Shown here: positions 1 to 6,768 of the stretch, one piece after another | Numbering within the stretch: position 1 is the stretch's first letter | How the letters are laid out: every line of letters begins with the position of its first letter | NCBI GenBank assembly: GCA_025966435.1 | Contig: JAICRQ010000108.1 | Span: forward strand, 1-9,116 | Reading direction: 5' to 3' | Source of the DNA: Anaerolineales bacterium | GTDB taxonomy: Bacteria > Chloroflexota > Anaerolineae > Anaerolineales > Villigracilaceae | Length of the DNA: 9,116 nt | Position numbers and translations under genes: made by a program | Notes under the pieces: model-generated | What the model was told of the DNA's origin: nothing | The model's input: only the letters and a program-made list of their open reading frames with translations | The model's database searches: none

Positions 1-2
1 AC

Positions 3-536
3 ATCGCCTCATACCTTGCCGATAAGACCGTCGCCCTGACGATCTTCGAAGCCGCGACGACCGGCAAGATCAACAACATCTTGCGAATGCTGGCGCGTGA
101 CCCGCAACTCGTCAACGCCTACAATGAAGACGGGTTCCAGGCGCTCGGGCTGGCGTGTTACTTTGGTCATCACGATGTCGCGGAATATCTCATCAAAGCG
201 GGCGCACCGGTCAATGCCCCCTCCCGCAATGACCTGAAAGCAGCACCCATCCAGTCCGCAGCGGCAGCCGGGCACACCAAAATCGTGGACCTGCTTCTCA
301 AGCACAAAGCGGACCCCAACATTCGAGAGCAGGGCGGCTACACCCCTCTCCACGCCGCGGCTCAAAACGGAGACGAGGAGACGATCCGTGCGCTGCTGTA
401 TGGCGGCGCCGACCTCGGCATACGCAGCGACGATGGAAAGCTACCCATCGACCTCGCCCTTGACGAGGGACATACCGATGCGGCAAAACTCTTGCAGGAG
501 GGCATTACCAAGCAGTTCAAACCCAGGCGGGAATAG
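3..536 (+). CDS. Ankyrin-repeat protein, 5' end outside the window
   Basis: The frame is open from the left edge to the TAG at 534-536, giving 177 visible residues. About five ankyrin repeats are seen: a degenerate one beginning LTIFEAATTGK, then DGFQALGLACYFGHHDVAEY, a third around AAAAGHTKIVDLLLKHKADPN, a fourth with the classic GYTPLHAAAQNGDEETIRAL, and a fifth DGKLPIDLALDEGHTDAAKL. The helix-turn-helix-loop pattern (TPLHxAAxxG, LLLxxxAxxN) is clear. Ankyrin repeats form a solenoid that binds other proteins; no catalytic domain or signal peptide is visible in this part. A TTG at 81 and an ATG at 87 are possible internal starts, but the ankyrin pattern already runs upstream of them, so the real start lies left of the window. 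The C-terminus is a short basic tail (KQFKPRRE). The binding partner cannot be predicted. A 187-bp gap separates it from the next gene. Confidence 0.88.
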   Translation: MASYLADKTVALTIFEAATTGKINNILRMLARDPQLVNAYNEDGFQALGLACYFGHHDVAEYLIKAGAPVNAPSRNDLKAAPIQSAAAAGHTKIVDLLLKHKADPNIREQGGYTPLHAAAQNGDEETIRALLYGGADLGIRSDDGKLPIDLALDEGHTDAAKLLQEGITKQFKPRRE

Positions 537-604
537 CCCTTGTTCTGCTGCCATATCTCCCAATCTGTCGGTGCTGTGTAATGTCGTAAAGAGCCCAGAC
601 TGCA

Positions 605-610
605 TATAAT
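605..610 (+). promoter_or_regulatory. Candidate -10 box (TATAAT) for the secreted repeat protein
   Basis: A perfect TATAAT lies 113 bp before the ATG at 724, in an A+T-rich part of the gap after the ankyrin gene. No good -35 hexamer is seen at the expected spacing, so the call rests on the -10 alone. Transcription from here would start near 617 and place the 641-664 hairpin in the 5' leader. Confidence 0.3.
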
Positions 611-640
611 TAGATGAATCTCAATACTTGTGCCAGCATT

Positions 641-664
641 ATGGCTAGTTATGCAACTAGCCAT
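641..664 (+). terminator. Perfect 10-bp hairpin in the gap before the secreted protein gene
   Basis: ATGGCTAGTT (641-650) and AACTAGCCAT (655-664) are perfect inverted repeats around a 4-nt loop, followed by CTTTTA. It lies 104 nt after the ankyrin stop codon. Two readings are possible: a weak intrinsic terminator for the ankyrin gene, or a leader hairpin or operator if transcription starts at the TATAAT just upstream. The stem is modest in GC and the T tract is short, so the terminator call is tentative. Confidence 0.4.
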
Positions 665-723
665 CTTTTACATTAGAAGTTACTGCTCCAGACAAATCTA
701 CACCCCAAATCAAGGAGGACCAC

Positions 724-2385
724 ATGCTGCGCAAACCGTTCGTTTTATTCACTGTACTTATTTTATTCAGTCTGATCACAGCGCCCACCGGAGCCGTGCA
801 GGCATCCACCGCCGCCAGCACAACCAGTTACGAACCCGATAACACGTCGGGGCAGGCAAAACTGATCACAAGCGGGACCCCTCAAACCAAGAGCATTGTC
901 CCCAAAACAGATCTGGACTGGGTCAAGTTCCAGCTCACGACGACCTCCGGTGTCCTGCTCGAGACATCGGGTCCGTTCGAATCCGATACCCGGATATCTC
1001 TCTACGACAGCACTCTGATGCCGATCGAATATCACGATGATGTGCCGGGTAGTTTCTGGTCCTTTATCGACAGAGCGTGCGGCATCGACCCATTGCCGCC
1101 AGGGACGTATTACGTCAAGGTCGAAGAGTATAAGAATGATGCTCAAATTCCCTCCTATCACCTGGCATTTGATGCCAGTCCCTGCCCGGCAGAATTAGTT
1201 AACATCTATACCGGCGGAGTAAGGAAAGGCAGCAGTCTTCTTACGCCGCACGCGAGTGTTCGGCGAAGTGTTCCGGGGGTGAACAGCGGTCCGGTCAGGA
1301 TCACCAATACCGGCGTCTCCCCTATTATGGCTTCGGAGCGCGTGATCTATAAGGTCAATGGCGTCAATACAAGCTTCGCGGAAATGATGGCGCTGCCAAA
1401 CAACCAGGTGGACATCACGTATTGGTTGCCCTGGTACAACAACGTGGACCTCGATACACAATTGCGTATTGCCAACGTGAGCCCTTCGACAGCGACAGTT
1501 CGCGTCTATGTCGGGGGCAATGAAGTGCAGGGCAGTCCCATAACGCTTACAGCCGGAGCCAGCGTCCGCAGGAGTTTTGCAGGTATCAATAATGGCCCGG
1601 TGCGCATCGCGAGCAGTCAACCCATTGTGGCAGCCGAGCGTGTGATTTACAAAGTGAAAGGAGTCCAGACCAGTTTCACCGAGATGATGGCATTACCTGC
1701 TGCGCAACTGGATACCACCTACTGGCTTCCTTGGTATAACAACGTCGACCTGGATACGCAGCTGAGGATCGCCAATGTTACGAGCACACCGGCATCTGTG
1801 CGCGTGTACATCAGCGGTGTGGAAATGCAGGGAGGTCCGTTCCTCCTCGCGGGAGGACAAAGCACACGGATGAGCTTTATTGGCATCAACAACGGGCCCG
1901 TGCAAATTGTCAGCGATCAACCCATCGTAGCAGCTGAGCGTGTGATCTACAAAGTCAATGGCGTCCAGACCAGCTTCACCGAGATGATGGCGCAGCCAAA
2001 TAATCATGTGAATACTACCTACTGGATGCCCTGGTATAACAACAGCGGCGACCTGGATACGCAGCTGAGGATCGCCAACGTCAGCGCGCTGCCGGCAACG
2101 GTACGTATTTATATCGGTGGTGTGGAAATGACCGGCAGTCCTTTTAGCCTGGCGGTCGGAGAAAGCACGCGTATGAGTTTTGCTGGCATCAATAACGGAC
2201 CCGTTCAGATCGTCAGCGACCAGAACATTGTCGCCGCCGAGCGTTTTATTTACAAGGTAAGTAATATCCCCACCAGCTTCTCCGAGATGATGGGGCTGCC
2301 AAACCACCTGCTGGGCACCACATACAGGCTGCCTTGGTACAACAACATCGAGCTGGATACCCAGTTGAGGATTGGGCTTCCATAA
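724..2385 (+). CDS. Secreted PPC-domain protein with four 100-residue tandem repeats
   Basis: A 553-residue exported protein with an ATG start and a strong Shine-Dalgarno (AAGGAGG at 712-718, 5 nt spacing). Residues 1-27 are a Sec signal peptide: LRK, a hydrophobic core, and cleavage predicted after VQA. Residues about 35-150 resemble a bacterial pre-peptidase C-terminal (PPC) domain: YEPDN near the start, DLDWVKFQL in the middle, LPPGTYYVKV near the end. From residue about 161 to the end there are four copies of a two-part unit. Part A runs from YxGG to NGPVxI; part B runs from AERVIYKVNG through SFxEMMxLP and YWLPWYNN to LDTQLRI. All repeats lack cysteine and look like beta-sandwich modules. 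The last copy stops at LDTQLRIGLP, which I take as a natural end. No enzyme domain is visible; an adhesive or cell-surface binding role is inferred. Likely monocistronic, between a leader hairpin and a terminator. Confidence 0.9.
   Translation: MLRKPFVLFTVLILFSLITAPTGAVQASTAASTTSYEPDNTSGQAKLITSGTPQTKSIVPKTDLDWVKFQLTTTSGVLLETSGPFESDTRISLYDSTLMPIEYHDDVPGSFWSFIDRACGIDPLPPGTYYVKVEEYKNDAQIPSYHLAFDASPCPAELVNIYTGGVRKGSSLLTPHASVRRSVPGVNSGPVRITNTGVSPIMASERVIYKVNGVNTSFAEMMALPNNQVDITYWLPWYNNVDLDTQLRIANVSPSTATVRVYVGGNEVQGSPITLTAGASVRRSFAGINNGPVRIASSQPIVAAERVIYKVKGVQTSFTEMMALPAAQLDTTYWLPWYNNVDLDTQLRIANVTSTPASVRVYISGVEMQGGPFLLAGGQSTRMSFIGINNGPVQIVSDQPIVAAERVIYKVNGVQTSFTEMMAQPNNHVNTTYWMPWYNNSGDLDTQLRIANVSALPATVRIYIGGVEMTGSPFSLAVGESTRMSFAGINNGPVQIVSDQNIVAAERFIYKVSNIPTSFSEMMGLPNHLLGTTYRLPWYNNIELDTQLRIGLP
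1336..2385 (+). repeat. Tandem 300-bp coding repeats (three full copies plus a partial)
   Basis: The codon for E of the AER(V/F)IYKV motif recurs at 1336, 1636, 1936 and 2239, giving periods of 300, 300 and 303 bp. The extra codon is in the third unit, which reads NNSGDLDTQ instead of NNVDLDTQ. The copies remain strongly similar at DNA level: 1621-1680 and 1921-1980 differ mostly at third positions. A half unit related to the repeat lies upstream at about 1204-1335. The pattern indicates expansion by in-frame duplication followed by divergence under selection for protein sequence. Confidence 0.9.
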
Positions 2386-2386
2386 G

Positions 2387-2428
2387 GAAACGAAGAAGGA
2401 CAGGCGTACGTCTGTCCTTCTTCGTTTC
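2387..2428 (+). terminator. Strong hairpin terminator after the secreted protein gene
   Basis: A perfect 17-bp inverted repeat (2387-2403 against 2412-2428, stem core GAAGAAGGACAG/CTGTCCTTCTTC) encloses an 8-nt loop. It begins one base after the TAA that ends the repeat-protein gene. The downstream bases (TATATT) are A+T-rich but not a long T run; the TTTC of the right arm may serve as part of it. Position and stem strength make transcription termination the best reading. Confidence 0.8.
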
Positions 2429-2521
2429 TATATTAAGGACGCCTTCAATATGGGTCTGTGATCCAAAACACCCTGCAAGCAGCCTTCGCAATGCTTGCGC
2501 ACCTAATCCAACAAACTCGGT

Positions 2522-2527
2522 TATAAT
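2522..2527 (+). promoter_or_regulatory. -10 box for the radical SAM operon, implying a leaderless mRNA
   Basis: A perfect TATAAT (within TTATAATTTTTTC) ends 8 nt before the ATG at 2536. A transcript starting 7-9 nt after a -10 box would begin at or next to this ATG. There is no Shine-Dalgarno in the T-rich spacer. No convincing -35 is seen at 16-18 bp; TTGCGC at 2495-2500 is too far at 21 bp. Confidence 0.5.
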
Positions 2528-2535
2528 TTTTTCTT

Positions 2536-4521
2536 ATGCTTACACACCAGAGGCTTACGCCTGCGCAAATCGAGTCCAGGCTGGACCGTATTCTCTTAAA
2601 AGTACAGAAACCCGGGCGCTATGTAGGCGGAGAGCTCAACAGCATTACCAAAGACTGGGACAAGGTTGCAACCAAAGTTGCTTTTGTTTTTCCCGATATT
2701 TACGATATCGGGGTTTCGAATGTAGGCTTGAAGATCCTGTACGACCAGGTCAACCAGCGGGAGGACGCTCTGGCAGAACGTGCCTATGCGCCCTGGCTGG
2801 ACATGGAAGCCCTGATGCGCGAGCATGAGATTCCGCTCTACACGCTCGAGTCAAAACGACCCTTAGCGGATTTCGACATCATCGGCGTTTCTCTCCCCTA
2901 CGAGACCCTCTATACCAACACGCTCAACATTCTGGACCTGGCAGGAATTCCCGTCCGCTCGGACGAGCGTGACGAGACGCACCCCATTATCGTCGCGGGC
3001 GGGCATTCCACAATGAACCCCGAGCCCATGCACGCCTTCATCGACGCGTTTGTCGTTGGTGAGGGGGAAGAAGTCATCCACGATATCATAAACACGGTGC
3101 AAAGTTTCAAACGTTTGAAGGTTGAAGGTTCTAAACCTGTCAACCTGCCAACCTTCAAGCGTGAAACCCTCTTGAAAGAACTGGCAAAGATTCAGGGTGT
3201 TTACGTTCCGCGTTTTTATGAAGCCTATTATCTGGAAGACGGCACGCTCTCACACATCGAGCCAACCGTTCCGGATGTCCCCAAAATCGTAACAAAACGA
3301 ATCGTACCAGTCCTGCCTCCCCCGCCGACGAAGTTCATCGTCCCGAACATCGACATTGTCCACAACCGTGTTTCGGTGGAGATCATGCGCGGGTGTACGC
3401 GCGGCTGTCGCTTCTGCCACGCCGGCATGATCACGCGTCCCGTTCGCGAGCGTACTGTAGAGGAAGTGCTGCAAGCTGCGGAAGAGGCGATTAGGAATAC
3501 GGGCTTCGAAGAACTGGCTCTCCTCTCGCTCTCATCCTCCGACTATACACATGTCCTGGAGCTGGTTACCAGGGTGGGCGAGAAGTTCGGTGGCACGCAT
3601 CTCAAAATCGGACTGCCCTCGCTGCGGATCGAATCTGTCTCCATTGACCTGATGGAAAAGCTCAAAGACAGCCGCTCCGGTGGGTTTACCCTCGCTCCTG
3701 AAGCCGCCACCGAACGGATGCGTCGCATCATCAACAAGTTCATTCCGGATGAAGACATCATAAACACGACGCGCGAAATCTACCGCCGCGGCTGGACGAC
3801 GATCAAGTTATATTTCATGATCGGTCACCCGAGCGAAACGCTGGAAGATGTGCAGGCAATTGCAGACCTGTGCAATCGCGTCCTGGCAGAGGGGCGCAAG
3901 GTGATCGGCATGAAGGCGAAGCTGAATGTAGGTGTCAGCACATTTGTGCCGAAATCACAGACGCCCTTCCAGTGGGTTTCATGTGATACGCCGGAACAAA
4001 TACGTGCCAAGCAATCCCTGCTGCGCCGGGAACTGATGCGCGATCGCAGCATCAAACTCAGCCTGACGAAGGCAGAAGATTCCTTCCTGGAAGCCTGGCT
4101 GTCGCGTGGCGACCGTCGCATGGCGGACGTGGTCTATTCTGCCTGGAAGAACGGCTCCAAGTTCGATGCCTGGCAGGAGGGGCAAAAATATGAGGCGTGG
4201 ATGCAGGCATTTGAAGAGCACTGGCTCGACCCGCTCTTTTATACCCACCGCCAGCGCCGTACCGATGAGGTCTTCCCCTGGGAGCATATCACGGCTGCCG
4301 TCCGCAAGAACTTCCTGTTCCAGGATTTTCGCGCCTCGCTCGAAGGCGAGATCCGCGTGGACTGCCGCTTGAACTGCTTCGCCTGTGGCATTCTGCCGAC
4401 ATTTGCCAACATGCGCCGCGAGAACCCCGGCGATGTGTGGAAATGCCCGGACGTGAAATCACCGCTTTCCACCAACACGGCAGCCATGTCCAGCCTGAAA
4501 CTGCCCGTTGTGGGAGATTGA
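2536..4521 (+). CDS. TIGR03960-family B12-binding radical SAM protein
   Basis: A 661-residue protein; the N-terminus (LDRILLKVQKPGRYVGGELN) is typical of this family, which supports the ATG at 2536. Residues about 42-190 form a B12-binding-like Rossmann domain (FPDIYDIGVSNVGLKIL, FDIIGVSLPYE, IIVAGGHSTMNPEP, FVVGEGEE). The cobalamin-ligating DxHxxG motif is not seen. Residues about 275-500 are the radical SAM barrel, with the 4Fe-4S cluster motif CX3CX2C at C287, C291 and C294 (RGCTRGCRFCHAG), followed by LPSLR and GGFTLAPEA segments. The C-terminus has a second CX3CX2C (C610, C614, C617) and C637, perhaps binding a second metal or cluster. Radical SAM enzymes cleave S-adenosylmethionine to a 5'-deoxyadenosyl radical; this family's substrate is not established. 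It is first in a cluster with its usual partner TIGR03936. A palindromic element at 3104-3167 supplies about 16-20 residues of the linker between domains. Confidence 0.92.
   Translation: MLTHQRLTPAQIESRLDRILLKVQKPGRYVGGELNSITKDWDKVATKVAFVFPDIYDIGVSNVGLKILYDQVNQREDALAERAYAPWLDMEALMREHEIPLYTLESKRPLADFDIIGVSLPYETLYTNTLNILDLAGIPVRSDERDETHPIIVAGGHSTMNPEPMHAFIDAFVVGEGEEVIHDIINTVQSFKRLKVEGSKPVNLPTFKRETLLKELAKIQGVYVPRFYEAYYLEDGTLSHIEPTVPDVPKIVTKRIVPVLPPPPTKFIVPNIDIVHNRVSVEIMRGCTRGCRFCHAGMITRPVRERTVEEVLQAAEEAIRNTGFEELALLSLSSSDYTHVLELVTRVGEKFGGTHLKIGLPSLRIESVSIDLMEKLKDSRSGGFTLAPEAATERMRRIINKFIPDEDIINTTREIYRRGWTTIKLYFMIGHPSETLEDVQAIADLCNRVLAEGRKVIGMKAKLNVGVSTFVPKSQTPFQWVSCDTPEQIRAKQSLLRRELMRDRSIKLSLTKAEDSFLEAWLSRGDRRMADVVYSAWKNGSKFDAWQEGQKYEAWMQAFEEHWLDPLFYTHRQRRTDEVFPWEHITAAVRKNFLFQDFRASLEGEIRVDCRLNCFACGILPTFANMRRENPGDVWKCPDVKSPLSTNTAAMSSLKLPVVGD
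3104..3167. repeat. 64-bp imperfect palindrome lying in frame inside the radical SAM gene
   Basis: CGTTTGAAGGTTG (3112-3124) and CAACCTTCAAGCG (3149-3161) pair over 13 bp with one G-T. The pairing extends outward through GTTTCA (3104-3109) and TGAAAC (3162-3167) with a 2-nt bulge, and inward through AGGTT/AACCT. The DNA is G/T-rich on one arm and A/C-rich on the other, unlike the flanking coding sequence. It encodes roughly SFKRLKVEGSKPVNLPTFKR between the B12-binding-like and radical SAM domains, without breaking the frame. I read it as an inserted mobile palindrome, but this needs family alignment. Confidence 0.6.
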
Positions 4522-4527
4522 GTAGCC

Positions 4528-5064
4528 ATGCCCAAAACACACAAAGAGATCTTTCTCACGCGTCTCATGCACGAGCGCGATAAATTTGAACTTCTGCTGA
4601 ATCGTGTTGGTTACACACGCCGCATGACGTTGAAAGGCGTTTGCGGGAAGTGGTCCATCAAGGACATCCTCGCTCATGTCTTTGCCTACGAGCAATACAT
4701 TGCAGATCGCATGCACGAGATCCTGCACGGGGAGGAGTATGTACCCTGCCGGACGCAAAACGCGCTGGATGCCTTCCTCGACGAATTTGGCTATCCCGAT
4801 TTCGGCTCTCCCCTGCTCGACGATGACGGTCCCAACGAGTGGATCATTGAGAAGTATAAAAATGTTTCTCTGGATGATGTGGTCGCACAGGAAATCCAGG
4901 CATTTGCTGCTGTGATCTCCTCTCTTGAAAAGATGCCTGAAGAAATGATGAACAAGCATAACCTGTACGACCGGATTGCGAACAATACATTCCTGCACTA
5001 CCGGGAGCATACGGCGGATATCAAACGCTGGCTGAAATCGAATACTACATATAACCGACGGTAA
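4528..5064 (+). CDS. DinB-like / ClbS-DfsB family four-helix protein
   Basis: A 178-residue, mostly helical soluble protein without signal peptide. The N-terminal helix, the segment GKWSIKDILAHVFAYEQYIADRM (split here as GKWSIKDILAHV and FAYEQYIADRM) and the C-terminal LHYREHTADIKRWL match the DinB/YfiT-like superfamily and its ClbS/DfsB (DUF1706-type) branch. Its histidine triad is expected at H50 (LAHV), H157 and H161 (HYREH); in the superfamily such residues bind a divalent metal. Members include thiol-dependent transferases and the colibactin self-resistance protein ClbS, so a small-molecule modifying or protective role is possible, but the substrate is unknown. It starts 6 nt after the radical SAM stop codon. 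GGGAG at 4512-4516 can serve as a ribosome site, though at long spacing. It separates two genes that are normally neighbours or fused, and is therefore a candidate accessory to their reaction. Confidence 0.8.
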   Translation: MPKTHKEIFLTRLMHERDKFELLLNRVGYTRRMTLKGVCGKWSIKDILAHVFAYEQYIADRMHEILHGEEYVPCRTQNALDAFLDEFGYPDFGSPLLDDDGPNEWIIEKYKNVSLDDVVAQEIQAFAAVISSLEKMPEEMMNKHNLYDRIANNTFLHYREHTADIKRWLKSNTTYNRR

Positions 5065-5139
5065 GTAGTAATGACTGAAGTCGTTTACGAGGGACAGAAG
5101 GCGACTAATCCACAGGACGCTTCGCAGAGTCGCTACTAC
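5065..5139. repeat. 75-bp palindromic element in the DinB-TIGR03936 junction
   Basis: GTAGTAATGACT (5065-5076) and AGTCGCTACTAC (5128-5139) form a terminal inverted repeat matching at 10 of 12 positions. Inside are smaller complementarities such as GACTGAAGTC (5073-5082) and GCGACT/AGTCGC (5101-5106/5128-5133). It begins directly after the TAA of the preceding gene and ends 9 nt before the preferred start of the next gene. It has the look of a REP-like intergenic repeat. It happens to contain an ATG (5071) and an open frame into the next gene. Confidence 0.6.
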
Positions 5140-5148
5140 GGTTTTTCT

Positions 5149-5766
5149 ATGCGCATTCGGATCACATTTATCAAACAGGGCGCGCTGCGCTATACCGGTC
5201 ACCTGGACCTGCACAAGCTCTGGGAGCGCGCCGCTCGGCGCGCTGAGCTCCCACTTGCTTACTCACAGGGGTTTCACCCGCAGCCGAAGATGAATCTGGC
5301 GGCGGCTTTGCCCCTGGGCTTTTCCTCCCGTTGTGAAGTGCTGGACATGAGACTCGAGCACGACATCCCCATAGATGATTTGCCTACACGCTTAAATCAG
5401 ACACTTCCACCGGGGATTCAGGTGATGGATGTGGAACAAGTCGATGAGCGTGCGCCAGCTTTGCAGACCCAGGTGCTGTCATCGGAGTATGACGTCGAGC
5501 TTACAGAAGCCGTTGACGAGGCGGAACTCCAGCAAAAGATCGATTCCGTTATTAAATCGAAAGCTATTCCTCGCGAACGCCGCGGTAAAATGTATGACCT
5601 GCGTCCGTTGATCGAAGAATTACGTCTTCGACCGGATGGCAAACTCTTCATGCGCCTGGCTGCTCGCGAAGGCGCGACGGGACGCCCTGAAGAAGTGTTG
5701 GACGTGTTAGGCATCGCGTTCGAGGGAACGCGTATAGAAAGAACTCGCTTAATTTTTCAATTGTAA
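5149..5766 (+). CDS. TIGR03936 / DUF2344 radical SAM-associated protein
   Basis: A 205-residue protein recognised by its N-terminus, RIRITFIKQGALRYTGHLDL, then HKLWERAARRAELPLAYSQG and FHPQPKMNLAAALPLGFSS, the hallmark block of the DUF2344 radical SAM-linked family. The family occurs beside, or fused to the C-terminus of, TIGR03960 radical SAM proteins, and is thought to assist the same unassigned reaction. The C-terminal half (VELTEAVDEAELQQKI, RGKMYDLRPLIEELRL) is alpha/beta. I chose the ATG at 5149 because family members begin at MRIRI. The frame is open 26 codons further up to an ATG at 5071, but those codons lie in the palindromic element at 5065-5139 and encode no recognisable sequence. 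No clear Shine-Dalgarno precedes either start, so translation may be coupled to the upstream gene. It is third in the operon and separated from its partner gene by the DinB-like gene. Confidence 0.88.
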   Translation: MRIRITFIKQGALRYTGHLDLHKLWERAARRAELPLAYSQGFHPQPKMNLAAALPLGFSSRCEVLDMRLEHDIPIDDLPTRLNQTLPPGIQVMDVEQVDERAPALQTQVLSSEYDVELTEAVDEAELQQKIDSVIKSKAIPRERRGKMYDLRPLIEELRLRPDGKLFMRLAAREGATGRPEEVLDVLGIAFEGTRIERTRLIFQL

Positions 5767-5777
5767 CTGGAGGAAAG

Positions 5778-6764
5778 ATGGCTTTACTTGGGGCATTATT
5801 CTTTGGGTTCGTACCGATGTTCTTATTTGCAGCGTTCGTCAACTGGCTGGACCGCTACGAGAAGGAGCCAAAGCTTCTGCTCGGGGCGGCGTTTGTATGG
5901 GGCGTCATCATTGCGGGCGGAGGCGCTTATATCCTGAATACAGCCTTCGGCATTGGCATTTATGTGATTACCGGCTCGGAAGGGGCAGCTGAATTTGGCA
6001 CGACTTCGATCGTTGCTCCGATCATCGAGGAGTCTCTAAAAGGACTCGCCATCCTGGCTGTGTTCCTGATGTTCCGCAAGGAATTCGACTCGGTCCTCGA
6101 CGGGGTCGTGTATGGCGCTGTCACGGCGATGGGCTTTGCAGCCATTGAAAACGTGTTGTACATTTACCGAAACGGATACCAGGAAGGTGGCTGGGAAGGG
6201 TTCTGGGTACTGGTCGTGATTCGCGTCATTCTCGTCGGCTGGATGCATCCCTTCTTCACAGCCTTCACAGGAATCGGGCTTGCCATCGCACGGATGACCC
6301 GAAACGGCCTCGTGAAGATTATCGCCGTGCCAACGGGATTTGCCATCGCGGTCACGGCTCATGCTTTCCACAACACGTTTAGCGGTCTGATCGGCGGCTT
6401 TGAAGGCTTACTCGCAGGCACCCTTGTGGACTACGTCGGGTATGCAGTGATGATTCTGTTCATCATCTGGATGATTGTCTATGAGCGCAATGTATTAAAA
6501 AGACACCTGCACGAAGAAGTGACACATGGCAGGATCTCTCCCAGGCAATATGCCACCGCCACGTCCTTTTTCCAGACCAACGCGCATGTCTCCGCTTTGA
6601 CGTCCGGCACGTTCCGCCCCACCTCTCGTTTCTATCAAGTTTGCGGGGAACTCGCTCATAAAAAGGAACAGCTTGCCAAAATGGGGGATGAAAGTGGGAA
6701 CGCCAAGATCATCGAGAATCTGCGCGCCGAGCTCGCACAACTAGCACCGCAGGCAAAAGCATAA
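5778..6764 (+). CDS. PrsW-family intramembrane metalloprotease
   Basis: A 328-residue polytopic membrane protein preceded by GGAGG at 5769-5773, 11 nt after the previous stop. About seven to eight hydrophobic segments span residues 1-235. The PrsW signature motifs are all present: WLDRYEKEP after the first helix, EESLKG (E84, E85, K88), GFAAIENVLY (E124, N125), GWMHPFF (H157) and AHAFHN (H195, H198, N199). In Bacillus subtilis, PrsW makes the site-1 cut of the anti-sigma factor RsiW, so members are regarded as intramembrane proteases of the CPBP/Abi-like superfamily. The substrate here is unknown, and no anti-sigma factor gene is in the window. Residues about 240-328 are a charged cytoplasmic tail that includes a predicted helical stretch (GNAKIIENLRAELAQLAP). 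It is the last gene of the four-gene cluster; the link to the radical SAM pair is positional only. Confidence 0.87.
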   Translation: MALLGALFFGFVPMFLFAAFVNWLDRYEKEPKLLLGAAFVWGVIIAGGGAYILNTAFGIGIYVITGSEGAAEFGTTSIVAPIIEESLKGLAILAVFLMFRKEFDSVLDGVVYGAVTAMGFAAIENVLYIYRNGYQEGGWEGFWVLVVIRVILVGWMHPFFTAFTGIGLAIARMTRNGLVKIIAVPTGFAIAVTAHAFHNTFSGLIGGFEGLLAGTLVDYVGYAVMILFIIWMIVYERNVLKRHLHEEVTHGRISPRQYATATSFFQTNAHVSALTSGTFRPTSRFYQVCGELAHKKEQLAKMGDESGNAKIIENLRAELAQLAPQAKA

Positions 6765-6768
6765 GTAG

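Noticed and set aside
81..536. Ankyrin gene starting at TTG 81
   Set aside because: The frame is open to the window edge and the ankyrin pattern (LTIFEAATTGK) already precedes 81, so the gene is cut by the edge.
2332..2385. Frameshift truncation of the last repeat in the secreted protein
   Set aside because: The other frames after 2385 do not restore the ANVSxxxATVR sequence, a terminator starts directly after the stop, and I recall similar proteins ending in LDTQLR-G-P.
1204..2385. CRISPR-like periodic repeat
   Set aside because: The 300-bp periodicity is a coding tandem repeat in one open frame, not short repeats with spacers.
5071..5148. Use of the ATG at 5071 as the start of the TIGR03936 gene
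   Set aside because: The 26 extra residues lie in a palindromic repeat and do not resemble the family, whose members start at MRIRI.
4459..5214. Long minus-strand frame (251 codons) opposite the DinB-like gene
   Set aside because: It is the shadow of well-supported plus-strand genes and shows no family resemblance.
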